Shown piece by piece: positions 1 to 12,700 of a stretch of DNA of 60,537 nucleotides. Under the pieces are notes generated by a model that saw nothing but the letters and a program-made list of their open reading frames with translations, was not told the origin of the DNA and made no database searches. Source of the stretch: Branchiostoma floridae. Its lineage: Eukaryota > Chordata > Leptocardii > Amphioxiformes > Branchiostomatidae. Made by a program: the position numbers and the translations under genes. Position 1 is the stretch's first letter, and every line of letters starts with the position of its first letter. The stretch lies in the NCBI RefSeq assembly GCF_000003815.2, contig NC_049987.1:5789614-5850150 (forward strand). The letters are read 5' to 3'.

Positions 1-1980
1 GTCCGCGCTCTCCAATGTACGATATGCACACTATCAGGAAGTAAGCTGGAAGCAACGGCTTTTTAACTCCAATCTTACAAAGGAAATGTCAATAAAAAAT
101 AAGTAGGTACGGGTGAGTTGACGTCACGATGTCATCGATGCAGTCGTGACCTTTCACCTCCGTCTGACCAGGGCAGCCATTCCGTTATTACGGACATATC
201 AGCTCCCTGCGTGGATCGGTCACGTGGAAGGGGAGAAATGATTCATCTTCATATCATGTCCAACCTCTTACCCCATATAGGTCAATGCACATAATTCATT
301 CTTGAAGCGAGACAACACCATCCACGGCCATACATGACAATGTGCAAGACGCGTATCAATAATGATGGTAGTAAGGTTACTTGTTTACATATGATTATCT
401 CTTACAAAAACTGGCTTCCAGAAATGCAGTGGGGGTGGGGGCAGGGGCAGACGGAGAAGTGTACGAGTATGTTGTTCCAGGTTTATGTCATTAAATATGT
501 CAGTAATCTACGAAAATGCAACAACAACAACAACAAGAAAAACGAAGGTGACCGGAGACCAAACAGGTTGCAATAATATGTCGCATCGATGATATAGAAA
601 AACCTCGAATTCAAAGTTCTGACCTGCAAGGAGGCATTTCTGACAACGCACGCAGAAAAGTAAAGGCCAAGCTTCAACTGTTGCAACCAGACAAATGGCA
701 GGGTATGAACCTTACAACCATTAAAGCCATGATGAGCTCAGCAAATGCACTCTTTGTAAGGTCAAGTAAATCCTTAAGGACGTCAGATGCTATACTCATG
801 GAATCATAAAATGCATTTTAGTAAAGAAGGCTGAAGTCTTTGAGTAGATCATATCTACTGTCTCGGAAAGGTATCAGTAAGGCAATCACTGAAGAATATT
901 TGCATTAAAATGTGATGCTATTGCTCTGTCTGCTTCAATATCTACAAATCTGCTTGGATAAGACAGTAGGGAAGAGTGGACAAGACAAGACCCTGCCCAC
1001 TACAATACGGTTATCTTGATAATGAAGAAACAGTAAACCTAGATTGCTTCTTTTCCTTCACCTTTATTTTTCACTTTCTGTGTGGTCTCATACCATACCA
1101 GAAGAAATATCAGGGGGAAGTGTTCAGAGGGTTCAATTGTCCGGGATTGACCCGGAAGCCTTGAAGTGAGGAAGATATGAGTAAGAAGATATTGTCGAGA
1201 GACAAATACTGTAATAATAGAGAGATGTGTGAATGAACTTGTAGTACATATAACCTGTGAACCCCTTCCCCTGCGATGACAGCTGAGTCCATGGATATGC
1301 AATAGATCATGTGCTGTTCTCCACGATGACAAAAGACACCCTAGACATCGCGAAAGTAAAGATGAGACAAGGTTAACGTTCCTAACATTTGATCTATGTA
1401 ATAACAAATTATCATAATCTAAAAAATATATATATCACGATCATTTTAATCTTCAAAATATTCGGCGCCGACTTTGACTAGATTTAATCAGGCGTGTCTG
1501 ACTTCTTGAACTCTCTCCTTAAACTTTTTTCACCTTCACTTTTAGCGAGGGTCGTTTTGCAAGAAAATTAAATGCACGTATTCCCCTTGTGTACGCCCAA
1601 CTTCACAAAGCGAAAGTGCAGAGTAATTGGAACAATATTACCAATTCCGTAACATGCATGATGAATAACAATATGGTATCTGATGTTAAAACATCCGAAG
1701 AAACTTTAAGACAATATATCACTTTTATACCACGTATAAATTGAAACGACACATTGGAGAACTTTGATGTGTCGCGGCAGTGAGGTTCGTTACTGTTTAG
1801 TTTTAACTTAAATAGAATCATTTCGTTGACATAGAAATGCTGTTGGTAACTGTAAATGTGTGGATACTGGTATATTAAGATATGTTTTGCGACTATGATT
1901 GCTTATTACGATGTAGTTTTTTTCCACAATTGCTCATATATAATGCAAGAATGCAACATGCGCTTGAAAATGTTTAAAAT

Positions 1981-2857
1981 TTAGCTGACATGCAGGAATC
2001 TCCTTTTAGCTCTTGACTGTAATAAAATCTATCGGACGTACATCTTTGTGGGGAAATATGTCACTGGTTATGGATATACCGTCAAAAATGTGTTGATGTA
2101 TTTATTGTTATATCTAAGTTTAAACATTAAATCTTACACGGTGCGAGACTCTAAATGTAGGCACTTAAAGCTGACATGCCAAATCTTATTCAGTCTATGC
2201 TCCCGGCTATAATTGCACCTATGGGCGGTACATCTGTGCCAGAAAATAGGTCACAGATAAAGAATAAGCCAGGTCTCCCCGAAGCTGTACAGATTAATGT
2301 TTATAGTGCCGTGTCATCAGCGGCCTCTGCCATCTACAGGGCCCCTGTCATTCCACAAAGCGAGCTGANNNNNNNNNNNNNNNNNNNNNNNNNNNNNNNN
2401 NNNNNNNNNNNNNNNNNNNNNNNNNNNNNNNNNNNNNNNNNNNNNNNNNNNNNNNNNNNNNNNNNNNNATTAGCTGACATGCAGGATCTCCCTTTTAGCT
2501 CTTGACTGTAATAAAATCTATCGGACGTACATCTTGTGGGGAAAATATGTCACTGGTTATGGATATACCGTCAAAAATGTGTTGATGTATTTATTGTTAT
2601 ATCTAAGTTTAAACATTAAATCTTACACGGTGCGAGACTCTAAATGTAGGCACTTAAAGCTGACATGCCAAATCTTATTCAGTCTATGCTCCCGGCTATA
2701 ATTGCACCTATGGGCGGTACATCTGTGCCAGAAAATAGGTCACAGATAAAGAATAAGCCAGGTCTCCCCGAAGCTGTACAGATTAATGTTTATAGTGCCG
2801 TGTCATCAGCGGCCTCTGCCATCTACAGGCCCCCTGTCATTCCACAAAGCGAGCTGA
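1981..2857. repeat. 388-bp direct repeat flanking an N-gap, probable assembly artefact
   Basis: Bases 1981-2368 recur at 2470-2857, separated only by a 100-N gap (2369-2468). The two differ mainly by one-base changes in homopolymer runs (such as ctttgtgggg against cttgtgggga), as expected at low-quality contig ends. Copy B of the large duplication has only one version, near 51750-52130. This fits two overlapping contig ends scaffolded with a default gap instead of being merged. Confidence 0.85.
2369..2468. other. Assembly gap (100 N)
   Basis: Run of 100 N, a common placeholder for unknown gap size. Its flanks overlap in sequence, so the real gap may be zero or negative. Confidence 0.99.
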
Positions 2858-3042
2858 TCTGTGGGTATTGTGTTCCAGGAGCGAAAGGGCATGTAGCCAG
2901 GCCAGGCTCTGTAAGTGATGGCAACGTCGAGATTGGACCATTTCCTCCTGGAAGAAACTATCTAGCGCGGAGTCATCTGTCTTACCGGCTGCAAATAACA
3001 GCCTATTTACCAGAAGGGAATGAAAGATGCATGCGCCGTTAG
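2665..3042 (+). CDS. Hypothetical 125-codon ORF (copy A)
   Basis: An ATG-to-stop frame of 125 codons, also intact in copy B (51939-52316) and partly repeated before the gap (2176-2368). I do not recognise it. It has no signal peptide, membrane segment or known motif; the middle is rich in Pro, Ser and Ala and the end is basic. The two copies differ by about five amino-acid-changing and four silent substitutions by eye, which is at most weak evidence of protein constraint. The stretch is more GC-rich than its surroundings. It could be a lone exon, a transposon fragment or chance. Confidence 0.25.
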   Translation: MPNLIQSMLPAIIAPMGGTSVPENRSQIKNKPGLPEAVQINVYSAVSSAASAIYRPPVIPQSELICGYCVPGAKGHVARPGSVSDGNVEIGPFPPGRNYLARSHLSYRLQITAYLPEGNERCMRR

Positions 3043-4000
3043 AACGCGACAACCAAGATAATGCAGTCTTCTGTCACGTAACAATGTGCAATCTCTATGA
3101 TATTTGATTCTGGAAGACGAATAACCGACGCATTATTGCTGGAAGTGCATCGCAATGTTCTCCAATACCCCCGAGCAATACGTGTTCATATCGCGGTGAC
3201 AATGGGGTTTTGAAAGAGATAAACTTGCAGCAGCCTCCGTCCATACATTTGCATTGCAGTCTTGGGGAATGAAAATCACCGTGAAGTGGGTGTGATTTGT
3301 GATATCCCCACTAGTATAGGACCCGTGTGGCTATTTTCAACGTCGAGTTATCCATCATCAGAGCAGATGTGGCTCCAATGGGCATGTTGTCTATTCTTAG
3401 CTGGCCATATCGCCTACAGTTTATCATATCATCGATTCATCATCAGTCCAAGTATCTTTTCCATTATTCTAATGTGTAAAACAGCTTTTTGTTTAATTGT
3501 TGGACAACGAAGCAAACTCAAGTGACCTGATTTGTTAATCCTCCGTGAATGTAAGTACACGGATGGACTGTGTTGCTATGCATATGTATATTTTGCTTAT
3601 GTTCTGGCCAGTTACATGCATTGAGATATACTTTGGCTCAGCGAACAAGTCCATGATTCCACAGCACTTTGTGTACTAATAATATGATAGATATAAATGC
3701 CAGGGTAGAGATTACAATCTGGTTTAGTCGCCTTTTACGTCTGTAGAGATCGCAATCGGACATTGTAATTTTCAAGATATTCAATTGATAGGCAGTGAAA
3801 ACTTATCATTTAGCATTCATGTCACATTAGAATCACTGGATATACTTATGATTTAGGATCTATCAATGAGAGACAACCCTGACATCTTCTCTGTCCCCCA
3901 TCCCAAATGGGCTATTCTGACAGATTGCAATCTGTACCCGACATATAAAAATAAGACTAAACATGTGACCGTCCAGAAATGACATCATTACTGACTCTGT

Positions 4001-4045
4001 GTGTGTCTGTGTGTGTGTGTGTGGGGGGGGGGGGGTGTGCTGTGT
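4001..4045. repeat. (TG)n followed by poly-G tract
   Basis: TG dinucleotide repeats lead into a run of 13 G and then more TG. In copy B (about 53255-53292) the same place has a short TG run, a T run and a longer G run, so this simple repeat differs in length between the duplicates. Confidence 0.9.
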
Positions 4046-4726
4046 GTTTGGCTGTCAGAATCAGGGAGAGTTTAACGAAAATATATCAGAGAATGTCTTA
4101 ATTTCAAATGCATCAGAATGAAACAAGTCAACTTTCACTAACCCCAAATCTGAATTATGATCCATGCTTAATCGTTGACAAGACCTGCCTCAAATATTGA
4201 CTTGTTTTGTATCACATTTGTCTTGCAAGTGTCATAATCCGACCGCGGTCGTAGTTTTCATTTGGCATTATTCTGAACCATGGTGGAGGATTGCCGTGAT
4301 CCCATGTACCTTTTATATCTTAAAACCTACGTGTTTAGTTCCATATAGTTTACGTTTATATTACATATCATGCAAAATAAATGTAGTTTTAATAAAATGA
4401 TCCTAGGTCTTAAAGACACAAATAGGTGTAATATAGGAATATTCCGTGCCATCAAGAAGGATCAGGACGAGATCCCCAGTGTCTGCCCATCACATCCAAC
4501 ATTGTTCTGCGCGTCAGCCACTTTCAATTTGTCTAATTTTACATGCTCTGATTGATGCTAGCTAGGATTGCTTTACTGCTGGATTTCTGGCGTATCGCGT
4601 ACCTGTTTTTTTTCCTGATTGCTTTTGACAATGATCAACCATGTTGATCCTTACGACTTGTCGCCAGAACAAGGCATTCTGCTACCATGTCATAAATCGT
4701 TGGATCATACTAAAACATGCCGCTAT

Positions 4727-5024
4727 ACACCTTTCTCACGCGGCGGCCATGATAGATAGAAGACGATATATATTACAAGAAGTGTTATGCACCGAAAGAT
4801 GTAGCAATTTAGAGTAGTGCAGACTGACCCCATAGTCCCTTAAGAGATGCAAAATAAAAACATAATAATGCAAATTTTTGACGGATTTGCAGCCATTCAC
4901 TTATTGGTCGCTTTCCTAATTGGCAGGCTATCATTGGTTGAACTGCTAATTATGATGGACAGCCTTTTGTTTGCCACATTGAACTCGTTTTAGATCTATC
5001 ATGGCCGCCGCGTGAGAAAGGTGT
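4727..5024. mobile_element. 298-bp MITE with 31-bp perfect inverted ends, absent from copy B
   Basis: The element begins acacctttctcacgcggcgg and ends with its exact reverse complement; the inverted match runs 31 bases. Copy B reads straight through the site (ccgctattgcatt near 53966), so this is a filled site against an empty one. The target duplication is 2 bp (AT) or at most 3 bp (TAT), the boundary being ambiguous. No coding capacity is seen in the AT-rich interior. It is a non-autonomous DNA transposon of unassigned superfamily. Confidence 0.9.
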
Positions 5025-6336
5025 ATTGCATTACAGAAATTACATAATGAAGAGTCAAACTTATAGCGCCTAAATTTTTTTCCCCTTCCCCCCATTCAAA
5101 GTGTGCGGTATTGAGGAAGTAACAAAGTATTGAGGGCCTCCCGAGTAAGCATTCGATGATGTCCTCGACGACGGCAACGACGCCTACCGCTTATTGATGA
5201 TCGCATTGCTGCTGAATAGCCACATTCTTTTCAAACTGGGACCCATCAGCAATCCCAGAACAGTATTTATCAGTGAACGTAGGTAATATCACAAGGATAT
5301 CCTGTTGTGATTGTTGAGACTATTGTGTATCAGGGAATCTACTGTAAACATCCTAGTATTTCATACCTCAACGGAGAAATAAGCTCCACAAGGCACGTAT
5401 ATAAGTCATCCAATATAGCTAACCATTCAACGATTGGTTCAATTTTATAAATGGGATGCTATCACCTGGAGATAATTCTGATCTATAGTTATGTCGTTTT
5501 GGGCAGGTGGTGACTACACGCCGATGCGATAATGAACTTTAAATCAGTGTCGCAAGGTCTACCATACAATGCAAGCCAATTTATCAATCATGTTTTAACC
5601 TACCGGATAAAGTGTTTTTCCAACAATCTTATCTTCTCAACGGCATGATAACATGCACTAGTTGAAATACAAATCATCTCATTAAGATACAATGTATATC
5701 ATTCATGTATATAAAGACTTTTAATGAATATCATCAGAATTTTTATGAACAGGCTGAAGTCGGCTTCATATTCTAATGAATTGGAACAGCTGTATAATCT
5801 AACCCAGTCTCTGCTATTTCCATGTGGTATGTGGCCTTTAGTGCACCCTAATGGCATAACACCTGAGTCGGACCTATCCCACACTTGCTTTGGGGTTGCA
5901 TCTTTCAGGTCTTCTTCACGCTTTTGGTCTTGAAACACAACATGGGTAACAGCGGCAATGTCCGTGAGGACTGCGTGTAGAACATTTCAACTTTACTCTG
6001 TTCATCTTGCCAGTTTCAATAGACACTGACATTTGTCAAGCTGACACTGGAACCACCCCTGTAGCGTGAACCCCCCAGGCGTGTAGATAACGCAGTTGGT
6101 AGCTCCCAGAAGAGTAACGCTTATTAGCTTTTGCCAATCAACGTTACATGCTTGGTGTCCTGTAGTACTGGCAGCACGCCAAAGAGAAGAGAGCTGTCAA
6201 AAGGGATTATTGACGACATCTGGATGTCTATAAACTTTCTTCTCGTTCTGAACGAAGACCTATAAGTCTGACTGGCTGAGAGACTTGAACGACTTGTCTC
6301 TTGGACTTGTAATCCTAGGACATTGCAATTGGCACG

Positions 6337-6381
6337 CTGATTGTACGCAATTGGCACGCCGATTGTACGGTTTTTCATGAC
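6337..6381. repeat. 22-bp tandem duplication, in both copies
   Basis: The motif caattggcacg-(c/t)-tgattgtacg-type unit occurs twice in a row with one internal change (ctgatt against ccgatt). The same doubled form is at about 55271-55315 in copy B, so it predates the large duplication. Confidence 0.8.
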
Positions 6382-7255
6382 TGTTTTATTCCCACACCCA
6401 ACTGTGATTGCCGAAAACGCCAAAATGCTACATGCTATCGTGTGCAAAAACAATCCCTTCAGGCTTCCCTTAAATAATTTGAGAATGGTTTAAAATTAGG
6501 TCTGGTACGTGTGGCGGAGGCCTTGTGTGTCTCTCTCAACGAAAGCAGTGGTGTAAAGTCGGTCATTTTACTTTCAGCGAGTATTTCACATTGCATCGCG
6601 AATGCATGGCATCCGATATTGTTCGCTATATAGAGATGGTTGTTGTTTTTTTAAAGCTAGGTACATTGTTATCTTGAGAGAAAACGTTCAAGTCCGGCAT
6701 GACTAGAGGTACATTATGACGCCGGTTTAGACGCAGGCCGTTAGTTGGGCTTCTCGGTCTAAACGTCTTCTGGAAGTTGTGTATATGCCGAAGACACGAT
6801 CATTAAAACGCGCTCCGGCAGCGGGGACTACAGGGCTGACATTACAGTTGGACCACTCCATAGGATGGCATGTTAAAATACACTAAAACAAGGCTTCAGA
6901 AAAGTACTAACCCCAATTTCAATCTTAACAAAATTTCTCCACCAGACAGCCACAAGGGTCATCTTTGTAAAAACTGAAAGAAAACAGGGGGTTAACCACC
7001 TCAAACTCCGAGGAATCCCCGCTCTATGAAAGAAACCTCACCTTTGACCCCAGTTTTCTCCTGATACCACCAATATGACACAACAACTAAAATCCTTCGC
7101 GCCCCACCAAAACTGCTAAACTAAGAAAATTTTGACCAAAATGGGAAAGATTAGACCTTGCCTGTTCCTTCTATTCCCAAAAGTCTCCAGGTTGGGCCAA
7201 AATTTTCAAGGAAAAAGAAGATTTTAAAGGATTTTAAGTCACACCCAAATCATTT

Positions 7256-7307
7256 TGTGCCTTCTACCGCGCAACTCAACTGTGCCTTCTACCGCGCAAC
7301 TCAACTG
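7256..7307. repeat. 26-bp tandem duplication specific to copy A
   Basis: A unit ending accgcgcaactcaactgtg is present twice here but only once in copy B (near 56205). It is a simple post-duplication or allelic length change. Confidence 0.85.
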
Positions 7308-8939
7308 TGACGTCAGCCCTACAATGGGTCTAGTACTGGCAACACGCCAGGCACGAAGACGAGAGTCGTTGCAAGTGGTCTTCATGTCAAACAAGTTACA
7401 TCTTATTGTGTTATCTATATATTAAAGCTCCACTAAGGAGCAAAAGGACAAACAATCTATAGTTTCCGACCCTCCCACGAGACATTCAAACGTCAGCTTA
7501 ACTGAGTTAAGACGAGACGGGCTAAATTGTGATCGTGCTCCAAACAATAACATACCCCTGTACATGACCTTTAACTCAATTCCATTCTCTTGTCGACAGC
7601 AGGGCCGTCTGGGTCATCAGCGAGACAGGATTGTGATTATATTGGACTGACAAAAGAAGTTCCCCCTATTAAAGCACAATCGATTCAGATGACTGACCTC
7701 TACAACAAGACAAGTGTCCTCAATCAATCATCACAACAGAGAGCTTCCCCAGGGATTTCCTTGCTCCAAATTACAAGATATCGTTTGATTGCAATCGTAC
7801 ATTCACAGAATCTGCCCCAGTTTTTACGATGTATTTCTTTGAAACATCAGATGGCTGATAAGATTACACGATGTCCCTTTGATCTTTCTGACCTACATGC
7901 TGCCTACGGCTTTAGAAACACGGATTATTTCATTAGGTAAATCGCACGTAATCTCTGACCCACTTTTCTTCACTGGATGGCTGCTGTTGCTTTGAACATA
8001 CTATTAGTGTGATCCAATTTGTGATGAACATTTTATGTCTAAGCCATTTGGACTACGAGTCACATGAATGCTCCAGTGATTGATACATTTGGGGTTTTTG
8101 AGCTTCAAAAGAGCAACTTCAAGTCACACACTTATTAGACTCGGCTTTGGCATCACGCGCTACAAGACAATGTTCGTGAAATCTTCAGAGAAAATGTAAC
8201 TGTACTGATCTTGCAGCATAAGTGCATCTGGTCATTGCATCATATGGTCAAAAAGCAGTCTCCGCTTACCTGTAGGTAGGAGTAGTATTCAGTAAAAGTG
8301 GCCATAGAAGATGGTGACTGTGTTCGATTACTTACTTCGAAATACCAATGAGTTTCAAACAAGGATTTTTTTCCGCATTCATATGCTGTACGGATGAACA
8401 AAACAACGATTTACGATGTCTCTGAATGACAACCAGCTCATTTTAGTTATAATCGATACGAAGGAACTATTTAAAGGCTTTCGTTTATCATCGTCTTCTC
8501 ACTTAAATTACATGGGCCGGAGGGGCTGCAGTTAGTGCCTATATGAGGATGGATTTACCAGAATGACAGGAAATGGGGCTACAAATCCTTCACAACGACA
8601 GCCAGCAATGGTTCTGACGTCTTATGCTTATGTCACTTTTCCAAACCTGGGCTCGGTCGAGCTGGTTCTGGAAATGAAAATTTAAAGTGTTTATCAAGAG
8701 ATATTAAAAAATTATGTCCTTTCACGTTCAATGTGTTCTGCTCTTCGTCGCAAATGTGACCGCAGCATTACATATGTGGATAGGTGTGCTTGTGCAACAG
8801 ACTTGCTGCCGTCATTACATCTCCAAGACAGACATTAGAAAGTTGAGACTAAATATGTGTGTTTTCTTGCTCAATGTTAGGCAATAAAAGCTAACACCAC
8901 AACCGTATCGAGTATCAATCAGAAAAATTCCCAGTGAAA

Positions 8940-9330
8940 TGTTCTCATGGCGGGAAATAATCTGCCAATCATCCAAAGGACGTATGCTGATTGAATAATG
9001 TGTTTACGGTTGAAGTTGTTTACCTCTCCTCGAAGTAAGCTGTCAATCATCCAAAACTAGCTTGCTGATTGGTTCTATGTATTTGCATTAATTTAATAGT
9101 GGACCTGTTGGTGGCATTATTCCTTTTCTGAGAACAACACCCAGGTTTGGGTACTGATAAGAACATCTTATATCATAGGTATTCCCTGTCACATTTTATT
9201 GTTTAAAGCTGTCGATGATATTCCCGCGAGCGGGAAAACCTGCAACCTGATATAGGAGGGTGGTGGAATCGCAGTCTGTTGGCGGGAAATAATATGCCAA
9301 TCATTCGATGGCTGTATAATGATTGGTCAA
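8940..9330. promoter_or_regulatory. Diverged repeat modules with CCAAT and E2F-like motifs
   Basis: Three related modules combine ggcgggaaataat, (c/t)caatcat and an inverted CCAAT box (gattgg): about 8948-9000, 9046-9085 and 9283-9330. Between them at 9221-9236 lies ttcccgcgagcgggaa, a near-perfect palindrome of two opposed E2F-type sites. CCAAT and TTCCCGC boxes are typical of cell-cycle promoters. Copy B keeps the first two modules (57893-58022) and the rest falls in its gap. No clear gene start follows, so promoter function is inference. Confidence 0.35.
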
Positions 9331-9489
9331 TATCACCCCGAACTGATGTGGGTGGTACTATCTTCTGTGTAGTGGGTGCTGACCTTGTATGTGTGAGTGT
9401 AAAGGTTAATCGCAAATCTTCGGTTGGGAACTCATGGACGTCGGACTTATTATGACATTCCAACGGTAGAGCCCGTCACCCCCTTCGGG

Positions 9490-9710
9490 CAATTGGTAGC
9501 TTCCGTAGTCCTGTTGGACTTCAGATGAGAGGCTGGTAAAGTACGTGAATGCTGGTCCGTCGAGAAAGGTGGGGGAAAATCCGGGAACAGTGTTCATAGT
9601 CGTACCCCTGCGAGGTGGCATAGATGGCGAACTTGTTGTGCCACACCTGGAAGTCATCCTCGCCATCCCCCCTAGAGCGAGGCGGAAGTTTGTATTATCA
9701 TGGCCACTAA
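9490..9710 (-). pseudogene. Degenerate LTR-retrotransposon gag-like fragment
   Basis: On the minus strand, a stretch including GPAFTYFTSLSSEVQQDY resembles the capsid-region signature of Ty3/Gypsy-type Gag proteins (hydrophobic-Gly-Pro-Ala then an aromatic-rich helix ending in Gln-x-Asp-Tyr). A neighbouring segment with similar character (WHNKFAIYATSQGY) lies in a different frame, so at least one frameshift separates them. No protease, reverse transcriptase, integrase or LTRs are visible. It is a short dead remnant; the matching stretch of copy B lies in its gap. Confidence 0.5.
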
Positions 9711-12700
9711 GAGTGTCCTTTAGGCTGTTATTGAGGTCGACTATCACCGAGAAGTGTTGAAGGTCGAGAAGTGCTGGCCTTATTCAACGGCTAGTCTGCA
9801 ACCTTTAGATCAAACCTCATCTGCCTCAATATATTTTTTTAATATAACGTTTTTTTTCTTCTTCTCAACAGCATGGTACAGATAAGACCCTGAATTGCTC
9901 AAGCACTGCCGCGTTACATTTGTTAAAATCAGAAAGAAGACAATCATTAAAAAACAATATTAGCACATTAGTCGATATTGCACATTAACTAAAGGGTTTT
10001 TCAACGTTATCTTCTTTGTTTAATCCAAAATGAGATCATCCTCAACCGCACCTTGAATTTTCCTAACAAGATCTTTGTCCTATATATCCTATATATAATA
10101 TATAAACTTTTATATAGCCTGCCAACGTCAGTCTATGGATGCTGAAGGCAACACGAGCGAATCTTCGCTGGCCGGTTCGGACAGGGTAGAAATATGGCAA
10201 GTCCGAAGTTTCATAGTTACAATGTCGAATTCTTCCAAAATGTTCACTCAACTTTTTCTCCTCAACACAATATATATATATAATTGAACAAGGTTGCAGC
10301 CAGCAAAGTCCGGTGGTAAAGCCTGACGATCCACATTCAGGGCCGCCTGATTGGTTACGTCACTCGCGCACTGGAAGGGCTTCTTCTCAGCTGTGGTTGG
10401 GGTCTTACACCATGTTCATTGCTGTTTCTAAAAAAAGCCTAGTCTCAGTATGGCTGTCTGACCTGCAGAAACTTCATCCTTTTAAATTTAATTCATTGTA
10501 TATAGCCATTGTTTCATATGGTCTCCTGCCGTGCTGTTTTTGGTCTTTTCAAAGAAACTTTTATTTTTCACTTGGGTCTTCAGCTATCTCTTGTTAGCCT
10601 TCTTCCTCTGCAGAATTAACTTTCTATTTCCAATCGGTTCCGCTGCGCCACCATAAGGACCTTACTGGTACTGCACATTGAAAAGCCATAGCCAGCAGAC
10701 GAAAATGGCAAAATAAGTAAACTGAGTCTCTCATCCTTTAAGGCTGAACCCCATCATCTAAGAAAAGTTCTTGCTCTCTAAAGATCAGCGAGTTATGAGC
10801 CGCCTCCTTGCACAAGCAACAATGAAGTTGGTTACCTGGCGGGCACTGTGCCAAGACATCGCAGATACGGTTGGATTTGTATCGGCTACGCAGCAGATAC
10901 CAGCAGACACATAAAAGGGCGTGATAAGTATGATAAACAGTTGAGAGTTATCTTGGACCAACGTGGTTAAACTGGTATGAACCGTTGGGGCATTTGAATG
11001 TTTGCAGTTCAATATTCACTGTGTCTTAGATTTTGCCGACTCGGATATTAAAGCCAGACAGTATTTTACTGTACGTACCATTGCATGAGACCATAGCCGA
11101 AACAATACATTGTCTTCACCCCGTTTTCTCTTCTACTTTGCTAATTTGGAAAAACTTAAAACACAAAACAATGACATTTTCATCCCGTTTATGAGTATGC
11201 ATCGCTCTAACCACCTTTGGTGCAAAATAAGCATGCAAATATCTCTTCTTGTATCCATAACACTTCGTCTTACGAAGTAAGCTTTTACTCTCTCCACCAG
11301 CAGATGCATCGGTGCCCCAGCCTCGGGTCGCTGTGCACATCTATTCCGGGGCAGCTCTACGCGACCAGTGATAAACCTCCAGCAGATACACTCTGACATC
11401 CACATGAACGATTACTCCATCTTCTCCCGTTAATGGAACAAAGGCCTCAAAGATGGAAGGATTTTTCTGGTCATTGAATTGAACCTCTTAGCTAGGAACT
11501 CTTTTAAACCACACATGACGGTTGAAATAACGTCTGGGGGAGAAGAATGGGTGGTTCGGGTTTTGTGGTATGTTTAAAAACCGGGTTATAAATTGGTTTC
11601 CGGATTTCGGGGAAAATGATAGCTTATGGGCGGAATGAGCTGAAAAATGGGTTCCCCCAAAATAGCACGTTCGCATCCGGTAAGAGATTAGGATTGTCGC
11701 TTGATAAGATCAGGATTGTGTCAGAGATGGGAAAATTGATGGAATTGAGAGATAAGTCAGGTGTTCACATAAGTCATGTCCATTTGTAGTGCTTTTGGGG
11801 TATTATTCTTACAGCGTTGTCAATACCCTCATATTTTGCATGATTAAACAATGAGAACTGTTTCAGCACTTTCGATCCCCTGGAACGTGAGACAAATATC
11901 TGAGTGAAAATTAATACAAAATGCCTCAGTGTACTCATCACTGATGGTACTGTCTATGACAATGTATTCCACTTACAACTGCATTGGGGCAACTATATAT
12001 CTTGCTTGGTACTGTGGGAAGCTTTATCGCAATTGTGATTGCAGTCATACAAAGTATATTTCAACGACAGTGCACGTAAACTAATGTGACAAATTGATTA
12101 CATGAGACACCACGGCCTGCCTTACTACCATTATCTTTGGAGAGTATGTGTTGATGTTTCACCCGAGAAGCAATTTCAAGTTTTGAGCTCATCATCAGAC
12201 ACCGCTCCATCACTATAACCTCCTGGGCGGTGATACTGTGACGACCCGGCGTCCGTTGCCTCTCATGATCAGCAGAGGGTCCTCAGACTTGATAGAGATT
12301 GGTGTTGTGTATCATTGCAGTAGACTGTCATCCACCGGAGTCTGTCTTAAGACTCTCTTGGGATATGTGTATACTTTGTTGAACTCCAGCAGCACAAGCG
12401 AGGGACTCCAATATGTCTTTCAGCACTGCAACATATGTGACATTTTGCTTCATGACTTTGTCTCTCTTCAGATTATTCAATACCAACGTTTTAGTGGACC
12501 TGGTATATAATGTGCATCGGAACACTTACACTCAGTCTGGAATATTGCTACCAGGGAAATAACAAAAGCCTCAAGAGCATACGTATAACATTATCCTCAA
12601 TGTTTTTGCCAAAGTCTTGTAAATCACCAGATTCATCAAATCTTTGGCACCTTTCCAGTCATGGTATCTACGGAGTAGAAGGTATTTAGGAAGTTATTTA

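Larger units (their letters stand above)
1..11217. repeat. Segmental duplicate, copy A (partner 49753-60537)
   Basis: Nearly all of this stretch recurs in the same orientation at 49753-60537. The offset starts near 49750, falls to about 49274 after the local duplication at 1981-2857, to 48944 by 6124, and rises to about 49320 at the end. By eye, divergence is a few percent substitutions plus many short indels. Homology runs off both window edges, so true ends are unseen. It contains no convincing multi-exon gene. Large differences from copy B are a 298-bp MITE at 4727-5024, a doubled 26-bp motif at 7256-7307, and about 46 extra bases near 10150-10205. It may be a real tandem duplication or two haplotypes kept apart by the assembler. 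Confidence 0.95.

Noticed and set aside
5699-5938. Overlapping frames on both strands, also present in copy B at 54606-54881
   Set aside because: Both strands are open over the same bases and nothing is recognised; conservation follows simply from the large duplication.
6124-6453. Minus-strand 109-codon ORF with signal-peptide-like start, also open at 55068-55397
   Set aside because: The four differences I see between copies all change the amino acid and none is silent, so there is no sign of protein constraint.
7590-7940. Plus-strand 116-codon ORF
   Set aside because: The frame is broken in copy B by a one-base indel and alternative start, so it is probably non-coding.
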